Source: Chlorobiota bacterium (GTDB lineage: Bacteria > Bacteroidota > Ignavibacteria > OLB7). Taken from it: a stretch of DNA of 64,000 nucleotides. The notes beneath the pieces were generated by a model. That model ran no database searches. It had not been told where the DNA came from and worked only from the letters and a program-made list of their open reading frames with translations. Where the stretch lies: positions 657,001 to 721,000 of the forward strand of contig CP065014.1 of NCBI GenBank assembly GCA_016700335.1, written 5' to 3'. The translations under genes were made by a program, and so were the position numbers. Shown here in pieces: positions 55,090-64,000 of the stretch (position 1 is the stretch's first letter; every line of letters starts with the position of its first letter).

Positions 55090-55545
55090 TCAAATACCAG
55101 TACTACCAAAACCTCCAATTCCTCTAGAAGTTTCATCAAGTTCATCAACTTCATCCCAAGAAACTTGTTCATATTTAGATATAACAATTTGAGCAATTCT
55201 GTCTCCACGTTTTATTGTAAATGGCTCATTTCCAGTATTAATAAGTATTACACTAATTTCTCCTCTATAATCCGAATCAATTGTACCAGGAGAATTTAGA
55301 ACTGTAACTCCATTTTTTATAGCTAATCCACTCCTTGGTCTTACTTGAGCTTCATAACCATATGGAATAGAAATTGCAAAACCAGTTGGTATAAGTTTTC
55401 TTTCAAATTGAAGTAAGGTTATTTCTTCATTAATAGCAGCACAAATGTCGATTCCAGCTGAACCATTAGTGGCGTATTTTGGTAAAGAAATATCATCAAA
55501 GCCATCACGTACTCTTTTAATTTTTACAGTTGAATTGTTGATAAT
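55090..55545 (-). CDS. dut: dUTP diphosphatase (dUTPase), ATT start
   Basis: 151 residues. Hydrolyses dUTP to dUMP and PPi. All family motifs are present: [11 protein letters not shown] (motif 1), [29 protein letters not shown] (motifs 2-3), GDRIAQIVI (motif 4) and [11 protein letters not shown] at the C-terminus (motif 5, arm that closes over the active site). The frame is preceded by TAA at 55555-55557, leaving only act-aca-ttt-att before the conserved start; there is no ATG, GTG or TTG. ATT at 55543-55545 is the likely initiator. It precedes the EamA gene by 30 bases. Confidence 0.9.
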   Translation of the reverse strand: MINNSTVKIKRVRDGFDDISLPKYATNGSAGIDICAAINEEITLLQFERKLIPTGFAISIPYGYEAQVRPRSGLAIKNGVTVLNSPGTIDSDYRGEISVILINTGNEPFTIKRGDRIAQIVISKYEQVSWDEVDELDETSRGIGGFGSTGI

Positions 55546-55631
55546 AAATGTAGTTTATTTTTGAAAAATATATTGAAATAATATTGTAGATAAAAGTAAC
55601 TTTAGTTTATAAATTTGTTAAACAAAAATAA

Positions 55632-56702
55632 TTAATCAACCCAACCAACTTTAATAAAAACAGGGAAGTGGTCGCTGTAACCTTTTATAAATTCATTTCC
55701 AGCAAAAGTTCTATATGGTGGTCGATTTTTTTTATCAAAGTCATCTCGTAAAAAATCAGGGGCAAAAATTTGAGCACTTTTATCATGAATTACTAAACCA
55801 GGTGAATGGAGCAATCCTTTTGAAAAAAGAATTTGATCTAATATATTCCATTTGTTATCATAAAAATGAGTTCCTAATCTGTTGTTACTAGTTAAACCCC
55901 ACGAAGTATTTATCATTCTATGAGAGAATTCTTTTCCTTCAATATATTTGTTAGCATCCATAACTTCAACCATAGATCTATCGAATGGTTCATCATTAAA
56001 ATCACCAATCATAATTATATCACTCATAGGATCATCTTTGTAAATTGAATCAATAATATTCGCACAAACTTCAGCAGCTTTAAATCTTTTATGTTCTGAT
56101 GCGGCTTGTCCGTCTCTTCTTGAGGGCCAATGATTTGCAATTACAGTAAAATTTCTATTATCATATTTAAAATCTACAACTAAAATATCGCGAGTAGGGT
56201 CCTGATTAACACCTAAATCAATTTTGTAAATAGACTTACTAATTAGTTTGAATACATTTTTTTTATATAACATTGCAACATCAATTCCTCGTAAATCATC
56301 AGAATCAAAATGAATTATATCATAAACATCTTTATGTAAAAACTCATCATTTAATTTTTTTAGTACATTGTAATTTTCAACTTCTGCTAACCCGATAATA
56401 TCTGGACCATTATTATCGTTCATTGAATTAATAACTCTAGAAATATTAGTTAGTTTTTGTTCAAATTTTGTTTGTGACCATTTTTTAGAACCATAAGGTA
56501 AAAATTCAGAATCTCGTGTTATTGGATCATCGATATTATCGAACAAATTTTCACAATTATAAAATGCAAAATAAAACAACTTATCACTTAACTTTGGTTC
56601 CATATTTAATTCATCTATTTGGTATGTTGCATTTAATTTATTAGAGTTACAATCGAATGCCATAATAGGGATAAATAGTACAAATAAGAGTATTTTTGCC
56701 AT
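55632..56702 (-). CDS. Endonuclease/exonuclease/phosphatase family exported protein
   Basis: 356 residues from the ATG at 56702; a longer in-frame form from 56750 would add 16 residues ahead of the signal peptide and is less likely. The signal segment MAKILLFVLFIPIMAFDC could be a lipoprotein signal (C18). The EEP fold has FAFYNCENLFDN, DIIGLAEVENYNVLKKL, VIANHWPSRRDGQ, IIMIGDFNDEP and GYSDHFPVFIKV, the catalytic Asn/Glu/Asp/His residues of the DNase I-like superfamily. Surface nuclease or phosphodiesterase; the substrate is unknown. Divergent from the flippase gene. Confidence 0.85.
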   Translation of the reverse strand: MAKILLFVLFIPIMAFDCNSNKLNATYQIDELNMEPKLSDKLFYFAFYNCENLFDNIDDPITRDSEFLPYGSKKWSQTKFEQKLTNISRVINSMNDNNGPDIIGLAEVENYNVLKKLNDEFLHKDVYDIIHFDSDDLRGIDVAMLYKKNVFKLISKSIYKIDLGVNQDPTRDILVVDFKYDNRNFTVIANHWPSRRDGQAASEHKRFKAAEVCANIIDSIYKDDPMSDIIMIGDFNDEPFDRSMVEVMDANKYIEGKEFSHRMINTSWGLTSNNRLGTHFYDNKWNILDQILFSKGLLHSPGLVIHDKSAQIFAPDFLRDDFDKKNRPPYRTFAGNEFIKGYSDHFPVFIKVGWVD

Positions 56703-56781
56703 AATGAATTTTAACAAAAAAATTTGTCGCAAACTAAGGAATTTAACCAAAAAAGTATCTTTTATATTTTAAAGAAATAAA

Positions 56782-58107
56782 TTGAAATTCAAAGAGTATA
56801 TAATTAAAAATTATGATTCAGTAGCAAGGTCAGTAATTAAAAATAGCAGTTTGGCAGTCATTCTTCAAATAGCAGTTGCATTATCCTCTTTTGTTGAAAC
56901 TTTCATTTTTACCAAATCTTTAGGCTTAGCTTTATTTGGTACATTCACAATAGTGTATTCCATTTCAGAGTTAGTTTATGGTATATTAGATTTTAGGACT
57001 GGTGAAGCAGTTATTAAATACTTGCCCGAAGTTAAACAAAACATAGGAACAAAGGGGATTAGTTCATTACTTAGATTTTTAATGGGGATAGATTTATTGA
57101 TAGGTGTTACGGGTTTTATCTTAATTCTCATCTTGAATAAATTGTTTCTTAACTGGTTTAACATAGATCAGAAATACTTATTTATTTTAACAATAGTAAG
57201 CATTGGAGCTTCTTTCAAATTTACTGTTAGATGTTTGGGTTCATATTTTAGGGTAATAAATGAATTTCAAACTTTAATTAAATTCCATATTGGATGGGTT
57301 GTTTTTAAGCTGTTGATATTTACGTTGTTATATTTAAATCACCCTGATATTAAATTGATTGCAATAGGTTCTTTAATTGCTGATGTATCATTTTTTATTG
57401 TAACAATTTCAATTGCAATTAAATCGTTTTCTAAATATAATTTAAATCCATTTATAAGTAATACAAACTCAATAGCATACCTTAAAAAATCAATAATAAA
57501 ATTTATATTCAGTACTAACATTGCTAGTACATTAAAAGTTATTTCATCTAAACTTGATGTATTAGTAATCTCAGCTTTATCACCAGTAAATTCGGCAGCT
57601 CAAGTTGTAGGTCTGTATAAGGTTGCATCAAGGGTTTCTGGTTCTTTGCTTATGTTTTCAGATCCGTTGTTAACAGCAGTTTATCCTGAGATTTCAAGAC
57701 TCTCAGCAACTGGAGAGCAGAAAAAAATAAGAGGATTATTAATAATGTTAACGAAAATACTATTTTTAGTTTGTACTACATATTTTGTTGGCATGTATTT
57801 TTTTGGTGGATACATTTTAGGAATTTTAGGTAAAGAATATATTTCGGCTTTAAACGTAATTTTAGTAATGATTATTGGAGTTTCATCGGCTGTTATTTTC
57901 TTTTGGGCAAGACCAATGCTATTAGTACATGGTAAAGCAAGTAAAACAATTTGGGCTACTTTAATATCAATTAGTTTGCAATTTTCACTACTATATTTTC
58001 TTGTTCCAAAATATGGAGAGCTTGGAGCAGGCATTGCAAGTGCATCTTCTTACATTGTTGCAGTAATTGTGTTTCTAATTTTTTTAACTCAAAAAACTAT
58101 TAAATAG
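56782..58107 (+). CDS. Polysaccharide/O-antigen flippase (Wzx-like, MOP superfamily)
   Basis: 441 residues with about 12-14 transmembrane helices, split by hydrophilic loops. Sequence such as FTKSLGLALFGTFTIVYSISELVYG, LVISALSPVNSAAQVVGLYKVASRVSG and SDPLLTAVYPEISRLSATGEQKK resembles membrane exporters that flip lipid-linked oligosaccharide. TTG start (LKFKEYIIKNYDS). Divergent from the EEP hydrolase gene by 31-79 bases. No Wzy or glycosyltransferase adjoins it directly; the nearest is the GT4 gene at 62519. Confidence 0.8.
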   Translation: MKFKEYIIKNYDSVARSVIKNSSLAVILQIAVALSSFVETFIFTKSLGLALFGTFTIVYSISELVYGILDFRTGEAVIKYLPEVKQNIGTKGISSLLRFLMGIDLLIGVTGFILILILNKLFLNWFNIDQKYLFILTIVSIGASFKFTVRCLGSYFRVINEFQTLIKFHIGWVVFKLLIFTLLYLNHPDIKLIAIGSLIADVSFFIVTISIAIKSFSKYNLNPFISNTNSIAYLKKSIIKFIFSTNIASTLKVISSKLDVLVISALSPVNSAAQVVGLYKVASRVSGSLLMFSDPLLTAVYPEISRLSATGEQKKIRGLLIMLTKILFLVCTTYFVGMYFFGGYILGILGKEYISALNVILVMIIGVSSAVIFFWARPMLLVHGKASKTIWATLISISLQFSLLYFLVPKYGELGAGIASASSYIVAVIVFLIFLTQKTIK

Positions 58108-58147
58108 TTACGATTTATTCTTTTAACAAATGTATTTCAAAATCAAA

Positions 58148-59350
58148 TCAATCTAATATTTCTGGAAGAGAATCTTGATTTTGAGAATACTTAGTTTTTT
58201 TACTCCCTTTATATAAGTCATATTTAACAAACCTACACTCTAGAGCTCCATTATAAAGTTTAATTTTTTTTGATGTTGATAAACCGAGTAATTTAAGTGC
58301 TGAAAAATTTGAAGTTATAATCCATGCTGTATTTCCAATCCAGTTTTTCTTTAAACTATCACCAATAGATTTGTAAAAGAAATCAATATCATCTTTTTTC
58401 ATTCTATCACCATAAGGTGGATTGAACATTATTAAAGCATTTTTAATTGGAGAATTAATTGGTTCCAAAAAATCCTGTACACCAAAAATAATATCACCAT
58501 TAACTTTTCCAATTGCAGCATTTTTGGTACTTAAATCAATAGATTTTTGAGAAATATCAAAAGCATAAATACTGTGATTAAAATCTTTAATCTCTTCTAA
58601 AGTTTTATCGTATACTTCTTCATACAATGGCTCATCAAAATCTGCCCAACTCATAAAGCCAAAATCATCTCTAAGTAATCCTGGTGCAATATTTCGAGCA
58701 ATATAAGCAGCTTCAATAGCAATTGTTCCAGATCCACACATTGGATCTATAAAATCACAATCTCCATCCCAACCAGATAAAATTATCATAGCTGCAGCAA
58801 GGCATTCATTAATTGGTGCAGTATCAGAATGAGCTCTATATCCTCTATGATTAAGAATTTCTCCAGAACTATCTAAAGAAATTCCACATTGATTTTCATA
58901 AATGTGAAGATGTATCTTTATATCAGGGTTATCAGTATCCACACTTGGCCTTGAGTCATATTTATCTACAAAATAATCAGCTATTGCATCTTTAACTTTT
59001 AGAGTTGCATACTGTGAATGAGTAAAAATTTGAGAATAGACCGAGCTTGAAATTGAAAATGTTTGTTTAATTGAAATTATTTTATCCCATTCAATTTTTC
59101 TTACATTAGCATACAATTCATATTCAGATTTTGCTTTAAAATTTAAAATAGGTTTTAAAATTTTAAGAGCAGTTCTTAATTTTAAATTAGCATAATACAA
59201 GAGTCTTTTATCTCCTTTAAAAACTACAGCCCTTGTTCTTAATCCTATATCTTTTGCACCACAGGACTCTAATTCGGCTTTTAAAGTATCCTCTAAGCCT
59301 TCAAGGGTTATAGCAACTAAATCAAATTTATCGTCTAAAATTTCTTGCAT
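58148..59350 (-). CDS. THUMP-domain RNA methyltransferase (RlmL/YpsC-like)
   Basis: 400 residues. THUMP domain at about 60-165 (YELYANVRKIEWDKII, SQYATLKVKDAIADYFVDKYDSRPSVD), then a Rossmann methyltransferase with SAM loop DFIDPMCGSGTIAIEAAYIARN and catalytic ALIMFNPPYGDRMKK (NPPY, N2-guanine methylation). Modifies guanine N2 in 23S rRNA or tRNA in the homologues. Single-function form, without the RlmK domain of E. coli RlmKL. It follows uvrA on the same strand by 61 bases. Confidence 0.92.
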   Translation of the reverse strand: MQEILDDKFDLVAITLEGLEDTLKAELESCGAKDIGLRTRAVVFKGDKRLLYYANLKLRTALKILKPILNFKAKSEYELYANVRKIEWDKIISIKQTFSISSSVYSQIFTHSQYATLKVKDAIADYFVDKYDSRPSVDTDNPDIKIHLHIYENQCGISLDSSGEILNHRGYRAHSDTAPINECLAAAMIILSGWDGDCDFIDPMCGSGTIAIEAAYIARNIAPGLLRDDFGFMSWADFDEPLYEEVYDKTLEEIKDFNHSIYAFDISQKSIDLSTKNAAIGKVNGDIIFGVQDFLEPINSPIKNALIMFNPPYGDRMKKDDIDFFYKSIGDSLKKNWIGNTAWIITSNFSALKLLGLSTSKKIKLYNGALECRFVKYDLYKGSKKTKYSQNQDSLPEILD

Positions 59351-59411
59351 TAATAATATACTTTTAAAAATAATTTTAAAAAAAATAACCCCTAAACATC
59401 AAACAAAAGAT

Positions 59412-62402
59412 TTAATCTGGAATTAATTCCTTTTTTAAGTACTTAGCAGTTAAACTTTTGGTTGAATTAATAATATCCTCAGGAGTACCTTCAACAACAA
59501 TTTCACCACCATATTTTCCACCCTCAGGACCTAAATCTATTACCCAATCTGCACATTTAATAACATCTAAATTATGTTCAATAACAACTACTGTATTCCC
59601 TTTATCAGTTAAAGACTGGAGCACTTTTAATAACATATTTACATCTTCAAAATGCAAACCAGTTGTTGGTTCATCTAATATATAAAATGTTTTACCAGTT
59701 TGAACTTTACTTAACTCAGTTGCAAGTTTAACTCTTTGTGCTTCACCGCCAGAAAGAGTTGGAGCTTGCTGACCAACTTTAATATAACCTAAACCAACAT
59801 TTTGGAGAGTTTGAACTTTCCTTTGAATTTTAGGAATATCTTGAAAAAATATTACTGCCTCGTCAACAGTCATTTCAAGAATATCAGAAATAGATTTTCC
59901 TTTAAAGTGAACTTCTAAAGTTTCTCTATTATATCGCTTCCCATTACAGAATTCGCAAGTAACAAAAACATCGGGTAGAAAATTCATTTCAATAGTTTTC
60001 ATTCCAGCACCTTCACATTCGTTACACCTACCACCAGCAACATTAAAACTGAACCTACCTTGTTTGTAACCTCTAATTTTTGATTCCTGAAGCTGAGCAA
60101 ATAAATCTCTAATCAAAGTAAACAATCCTGTATAAGTTGCAGTGTTACTTCTTGGAGTTCTACCAATTGGTGATTGATCAATTTCAATCACTTTATCAAT
60201 AAATTCTAAACCTTCAATTTTACTATAAGGCATTGGAACAGTTACACTATCATAAAAATGCTTGGATAAAATCGGATAAAGTGTTCTGTTCATTAAAGTA
60301 CTTTTACCTGATCCACTCATACCAGTTATACAAATGAATTTTCCAAGTGGTAATTTAAGTGTTATATCTTTTAAATTATTACCTGTTGCATTATATAATA
60401 CAATCTCTTTACCATTTCCAACTCTTCTATCTTTAGGAATAGCAATAATTTTAGTTTGGCTTAAATAAGCTAATGTTAAAGAATCTAAATTATCTGAATA
60501 TAATATGTTATTCCCATAAAATATCTTTGTAGAATCTTTCGATAATTTATTCGATTTAGATTTATCTTTTGAATTAATACTCTTAGAATTTAATTTCCTT
60601 TCTTTAACATAATTCAGATAATCTAATGTGTTTGCTTCAGCTACAATTTTACCTCCATTAACCCCTGCTCTAGGTCCTATATCAATTATATAATCTCCAG
60701 ATTCAATCATTTCTTTATCATGTTCAACAACAATTACTGTATTACCAATATCTCTAAGTTTCTTTAAAGAAAGAATAAGTTTTGCGTTATCATGCTGATG
60801 TAATCCAATTGAAGGCTCATCGAGTACATACATAACCCCAGATAATTGTGAGCCAATTTGAGTTGCTAACCTAATTCTTTGCGATTCACCTCCACTTAAA
60901 GTTTTAGCAGATCTATTTAATGATAAATAATGCAAACCAACTTCAAGTAAAAATGAAATTCTATCATTTATCTCCTTTAAAATTAACCTGCCAATTTGCA
61001 TTTGTCTTGATGAAAGAACTAAATTATTTATTATTTGTGATGCATCGCTTAATGAGCATTTACAAATATCAAAAATATTATTATTATCAATTTTTACAGC
61101 TAATGATTCTGGTTTTAAGCGACTTCCAAAGCAATCTCTGCAAACTTCTGTATTCATAAACGCACTTAATCTTTCTTTCCAAGCAGAATTTTTTGTTTCT
61201 GAAAAATATTTATCTAACATTTTTAATAATCCCTCAAACTTCATTTGATAAATTTGAGTTCTGCCATTGGCATAAGTAATTGTTGTTTCAAATCTTTCTT
61301 TTTTGTCACCATAGAACAATATATTCAAAGCATCATCACTCCACAAATTAAGAGGTGTATTTGAATCATATCCAAAATGCTTTGCAATACCTTCAATCTG
61401 TGCCCAATTTGGTGTTCTATCAGGTTTGCCTAGAGGTGCAATTGCCTCTTCATTTAAAGAAAGATTTTTGTTTGGAATAATTTTGCCTTCGATAAATCCA
61501 GAAAGTTCACCTAAACCTTGGCAAGTACTACAATAACCATAAGGAGTATTAAATGAGAATGAATTTGGTTCAGGTTCTTCAAATGAAATATTACAATTTG
61601 GGCAAGAATTTTTCTCTGAATAAATGTCATCAGGAATTAACATATTATCCCAAACAGTAATTACTATGCTTCCTTCTCCATACTTTAAAGCTGTTTCAAT
61701 CGAATTATACAACCTAGATTTTGATTCTTCTTTAACATCAATTCTATCAATTACAATTTCAATTGAATGGATTTTATACCGATCTAATTTCATTTCAGGA
61801 ATGATTTCTTTAAATTCTTTATCACACCTAACTCGTGTAAAACCATCTTTAGAAATTTTCTCAAATAGTTCTTGATAATGCCCTTTTCTACCTCTTACAA
61901 TTGGGGCTAATACTGAAATTTTTTGTAAAGAATATTTCTCGTAAATATTATCAATTATTTGCTCAATTGTTTGGCGAACAACTGGCAGCCCACAATTAGT
62001 ACAATGTTGAACGCCAACTCTTGCAAATAGAAGTCTTAAAAAATCATAAACTTCAGTGACAGTTCCAACAGTTGATCTTGGACTGCCAGAAATAGTTTTT
62101 TGTTCGATTGAAATTGCAGGAGAAAGCCCTTCTATCAAATCAACCTCTGGCTTTTCAATACCACCAAGGAATTGCCTTGCATAGGGGGATAAAGTTTCAA
62201 CATAACGCCTTCTGCCTTCAGCATAAATAGTATCAAAAGCTAATGAAGATTTCCCAGAACCTGATAGTCCTGTTATTACAGTTAGTGAATCCCTTGGAAT
62301 GAATACATCAACATTCTTCAAATTATGTACCCTAGCTCCTTGAACGGTAACTCCTTCAATTGAAGTATGCTTTACTTTAGTAGATTTATTGTTTACCGAC
62401 AT
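59412..62402 (-). CDS. uvrA: Excinuclease ABC subunit A
   Basis: 996 residues. Two ABC ATPase modules: Walker [15 protein letters not shown] (near residue 44) and [14 protein letters not shown] (near 700). Signature motifs [17 protein letters not shown] and [17 protein letters not shown], and two zinc modules (CPNCNISF and CNECEGAGM...CEFCNGK). It scans DNA for lesions with UvrB. The linker between modules (about 598-640) has an extra ~40-residue Lys/Ser/Asn-rich low-complexity stretch that typical UvrA lacks. Upstream of the RlmL-like gene. Confidence 0.97.
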   Translation of the reverse strand: MSVNNKSTKVKHTSIEGVTVQGARVHNLKNVDVFIPRDSLTVITGLSGSGKSSLAFDTIYAEGRRRYVETLSPYARQFLGGIEKPEVDLIEGLSPAISIEQKTISGSPRSTVGTVTEVYDFLRLLFARVGVQHCTNCGLPVVRQTIEQIIDNIYEKYSLQKISVLAPIVRGRKGHYQELFEKISKDGFTRVRCDKEFKEIIPEMKLDRYKIHSIEIVIDRIDVKEESKSRLYNSIETALKYGEGSIVITVWDNMLIPDDIYSEKNSCPNCNISFEEPEPNSFSFNTPYGYCSTCQGLGELSGFIEGKIIPNKNLSLNEEAIAPLGKPDRTPNWAQIEGIAKHFGYDSNTPLNLWSDDALNILFYGDKKERFETTITYANGRTQIYQMKFEGLLKMLDKYFSETKNSAWKERLSAFMNTEVCRDCFGSRLKPESLAVKIDNNNIFDICKCSLSDASQIINNLVLSSRQMQIGRLILKEINDRISFLLEVGLHYLSLNRSAKTLSGGESQRIRLATQIGSQLSGVMYVLDEPSIGLHQHDNAKLILSLKKLRDIGNTVIVVEHDKEMIESGDYIIDIGPRAGVNGGKIVAEANTLDYLNYVKERKLNSKSINSKDKSKSNKLSKDSTKIFYGNNILYSDNLDSLTLAYLSQTKIIAIPKDRRVGNGKEIVLYNATGNNLKDITLKLPLGKFICITGMSGSGKSTLMNRTLYPILSKHFYDSVTVPMPYSKIEGLEFIDKVIEIDQSPIGRTPRSNTATYTGLFTLIRDLFAQLQESKIRGYKQGRFSFNVAGGRCNECEGAGMKTIEMNFLPDVFVTCEFCNGKRYNRETLEVHFKGKSISDILEMTVDEAVIFFQDIPKIQRKVQTLQNVGLGYIKVGQQAPTLSGGEAQRVKLATELSKVQTGKTFYILDEPTTGLHFEDVNMLLKVLQSLTDKGNTVVVIEHNLDVIKCADWVIDLGPEGGKYGGEIVVEGTPEDIINSTKSLTAKYLKKELIPD

Positions 62403-62518
62403 GAAAAGAGAAGTTTTATAAAATTGAAGTGCTAAATTACGAAGAAAAAAGTTTGATATTCTTTTATCTAAATTTTCAGAATGATTAAAAAGAATAGGAA
62501 TTCAATAATAAAAATGGA

Positions 62519-63673
62519 TTAGATCAATTCATTTAGGAGGGATTTTAATTTTTCAACAAAAGAGTTTACTGAATATTTCTTAATGGAATTTACTTTCGCA
62601 TTTTTAATAATATTCTCAACTTCACCTTTATTAAAAATAAAATTACAAATTTTAATTTTTAAATCTTGCAGATTATCTGCAATAAATACAAAACCATCTT
62701 CACCAATAGCATTAGGAATTTCACCGCTTGTTGAGCCTATTACAAATGTTCCAGAAAACATTGCCTCGGCAATTACTCTGCCAAATTGTTCATGGATAGT
62801 ACTCTTTGAAGGTAATATCAAACAATCTGCAGAGCGCATAAATAATGGAACTTGTTCTATTTTTACACTTGAGAAAAAATTTATGAATTTAGAAATTGAT
62901 AATTCATTTGCCAGTTTTACTAATTCATTTTTAAAATCACCTTCACCTAAAATGATCATCCTTAAATCTAAATTAAGTTCTAATCTTAAATCGTGAATTG
63001 CATTAATTGCATATTGAATTCCTTTAGGCTCAAGCAATCTTCCAACATATAAAAAGTAAATTGAATCTTTGGTTAAATTCAACTTTAACCTTCCTTCAGC
63101 TTTGGTAATTAAATTGTTTGTAAATGGTGAATTATTCAAGCCCTGAAACATAATCAATGAACGAACACCACTTCTAGCATCATCTAATGCTTGCTTTGAT
63201 TTTGGAAGATGAGATAACCCAACATCACACATCCCAGCTAATGCTGTCCCCATAAATCTATACAAAAATCCTAATTTATGTGGAAAATATCGATATGATA
63301 AAATATGCCAATTATAAAAAATAATTTTTGAAGTAGGAGAAAAAATTTTAGCTAAAAAAATTGTTTGTAAAGCAAAAATTGAAAACGACTCTTCAAGCAA
63401 AAGTATAATCTCAGGTTGTGATTTGTAAAAAGCTTTAATCATTCCACTGTAATATCCAGCTAACATTGCATGACCATGCATCCAAACTTTGCCTACAATA
63501 GTTTTATAATTTTCTTTTGTAGTCGATTTTTCGTAAAGGAAAGGTTTAGTATTTTCAATCCATTTATTTGTTGTTAAAAGAGTTAACTCTATATTACAAT
63601 CCTCAGAAAGAAGATTATATCTCATTCTGTTGTTTCGTAATAATGCAGTTTTATCAACAACTAAAAGTTTCAA
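62519..63673 (-). CDS. Glycosyltransferase family 4 protein
   Basis: 384 residues, GT-B fold. TTG start (LKLLVVDKTALLRNNRMRYNLLS). The C-terminal domain has FLYVGRLLEPKGIQYAINAIHDL, LRMIILGEGDFKNEL and the EQFGRVIAEAMFSGTFVIGSTSGEIPNAIG motif (E-x7-E nucleotide-sugar binding). A typical retaining enzyme for surface glycans; donor and acceptor unknown. Adjacent genes do not form an O-antigen cluster. It lies 117 bases upstream of uvrA on the same strand. Confidence 0.9.
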   Translation of the reverse strand: MKLLVVDKTALLRNNRMRYNLLSEDCNIELTLLTTNKWIENTKPFLYEKSTTKENYKTIVGKVWMHGHAMLAGYYSGMIKAFYKSQPEIILLLEESFSIFALQTIFLAKIFSPTSKIIFYNWHILSYRYFPHKLGFLYRFMGTALAGMCDVGLSHLPKSKQALDDARSGVRSLIMFQGLNNSPFTNNLITKAEGRLKLNLTKDSIYFLYVGRLLEPKGIQYAINAIHDLRLELNLDLRMIILGEGDFKNELVKLANELSISKFINFFSSVKIEQVPLFMRSADCLILPSKSTIHEQFGRVIAEAMFSGTFVIGSTSGEIPNAIGEDGFVFIADNLQDLKIKICNFIFNKGEVENIIKNAKVNSIKKYSVNSFVEKLKSLLNELI

Positions 63674-63898
63674 TTTTAATATTTAATTTTAATAATAATA
63701 TTTAATAATAAGTTCTGTTAGAATTTTAAAAATATTTGTTGACAAAGATAACGTATTCTAAAAAAAGTTAAATTAAATTGATAATTGAAGATTATGATAA
63801 AAAAATCAATGTTTAAAACAATTGTTCGTTATTTAAATTTTATTATTGATTTTTGCATCAAATAAATAAATCAACCAATTTTAAAGTTAAAATATTAA

Positions 63899-64000
63899 AT
63901 GTCAGAAAAAAAAATATTTAAAGTCACCTTTATGCCATGGAATATAACTGTGAATGCGCTTGAAGGTGAAAATTTCTTAGACTTAGCAATGCAAAATGAA
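63899..64000 (+). CDS. [2Fe-2S] ferredoxin-like protein, N-terminal fragment
   Basis: The frame from ATG 63899 runs to the end of the window (34 codons), reading MSEKKIFKVTFMPWNITVNALEGENFLDLAMQNE. The beta-grasp start (KVTFMP...VNALEGENFLDLAMQN) matches plant-type ferredoxins, in which a cluster loop with CxxxxCxxC would follow outside the window. Divergent from the GT4 gene; no Shine-Dalgarno. Assignment is tentative because the cysteines cannot be seen. Confidence 0.55.
   Translation, partial: MSEKKIFKVTFMPWNITVNALEGENFLDLAMQNE

Noticed and set aside
62583..62996. A 137-codon plus-strand frame inside the GT4 gene
   Set aside because: Antisense to a GT4 enzyme with intact family motifs; treated as a shadow frame.

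Overview
The window is AT-rich chromosomal DNA (roughly 30% GC by eye, not computed) from a member of the Bacteroidota/Chlorobiota (FCB) group. Evidence: proteins with type IX secretion (T9SS) C-terminal sorting domains, a PorV/PorQ-type outer-membrane protein, a DUF1501/DUF1800 pair, many Bacteroidota-style lipoproteins, promoter-like TAnnTTTG boxes, and almost no Shine-Dalgarno sequences. The rpsF-ssb-rplI order and a Chlorobium-like divergent glycogen synthase homologue point to the Chlorobiota/Ignavibacteria/Kapabacteria side rather than classical Bacteroidia; that placement is inference. Gene density is high and I see no prophage, insertion sequence or CRISPR array.

Layout. 1-8.5 kb: a DUF1800 protein cut by the window edge, a large T9SS-exported Asp-box protein, a small membrane protein, alanine racemase, leucyl aminopeptidase with a clear terminator, a frameshifted DUF4097-like gene and a 35-residue membrane ORF. 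8.7-14.7 kb: a secreted protein of unknown function, a GmhA-type isomerase, a PorV-like protein, a lipoprotein and an O-antigen ligase/polymerase-like protein. 14.8-20.7 kb: hflX, tRNA-fMet, rplI, ssb, rpsF, pth, rplY, prs and tRNA-Gln, a translation block on the minus strand. 20.9-28.6 kb: the DUF1501 and DUF1800 pair, hemC, wecB, a small unknown protein and a VWA-domain protein. 28.8-33.1 kb: mutS, ruvB and a DUF3467 protein. 33.2-42.5 kb: a TPR protein, a decayed DUF488 gene, a lipoprotein, a degenerate glycogen-synthase-like protein, a nitrilase-family amidohydrolase, an unknown protein, a 2-keto-4-pentenoate hydratase family protein, an unknown protein and a YcaQ-type DNA glycosylase. 42.6-45.5 kb: four consecutive exported cyclophilins. 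45.6-64 kb: uppP, moeA, a cystathionine beta-synthase-like enzyme, an ABC substrate-binding lipoprotein, a DinB protein, an FmdB protein, an NtrC-type regulator, a DUF3109 protein, a TPR-like protein, an EamA transporter, dut (no canonical start codon), an exported EEP-family hydrolase, a Wzx-type flippase, an RlmL-like methyltransferase, uvrA, a GT4 glycosyltransferase and the beginning of a [2Fe-2S] ferredoxin.

How the genes fit together. Surface glycan functions recur (GmhA, WecB, O-antigen ligase-like, flippase, GT4, UppP), as do DNA repair (MutS, RuvB, UvrA, YcaQ, dUTPase) and cell-envelope folding and export (T9SS cargo, PorV-like protein, cyclophilins). The most interesting signal is in the ribosomal block. 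rpsF (bS6) has a perfect AGGAGG five bases before its ATG, while the other starts I inspected lack one, and rpsR (bS18) is missing from its usual place in the operon. In Bacteroidia bS6, bS18 and bS21 form the pocket that hides the anti-Shine-Dalgarno sequence, so a bS6 feedback circuit like the one known for rpsU is a testable idea.
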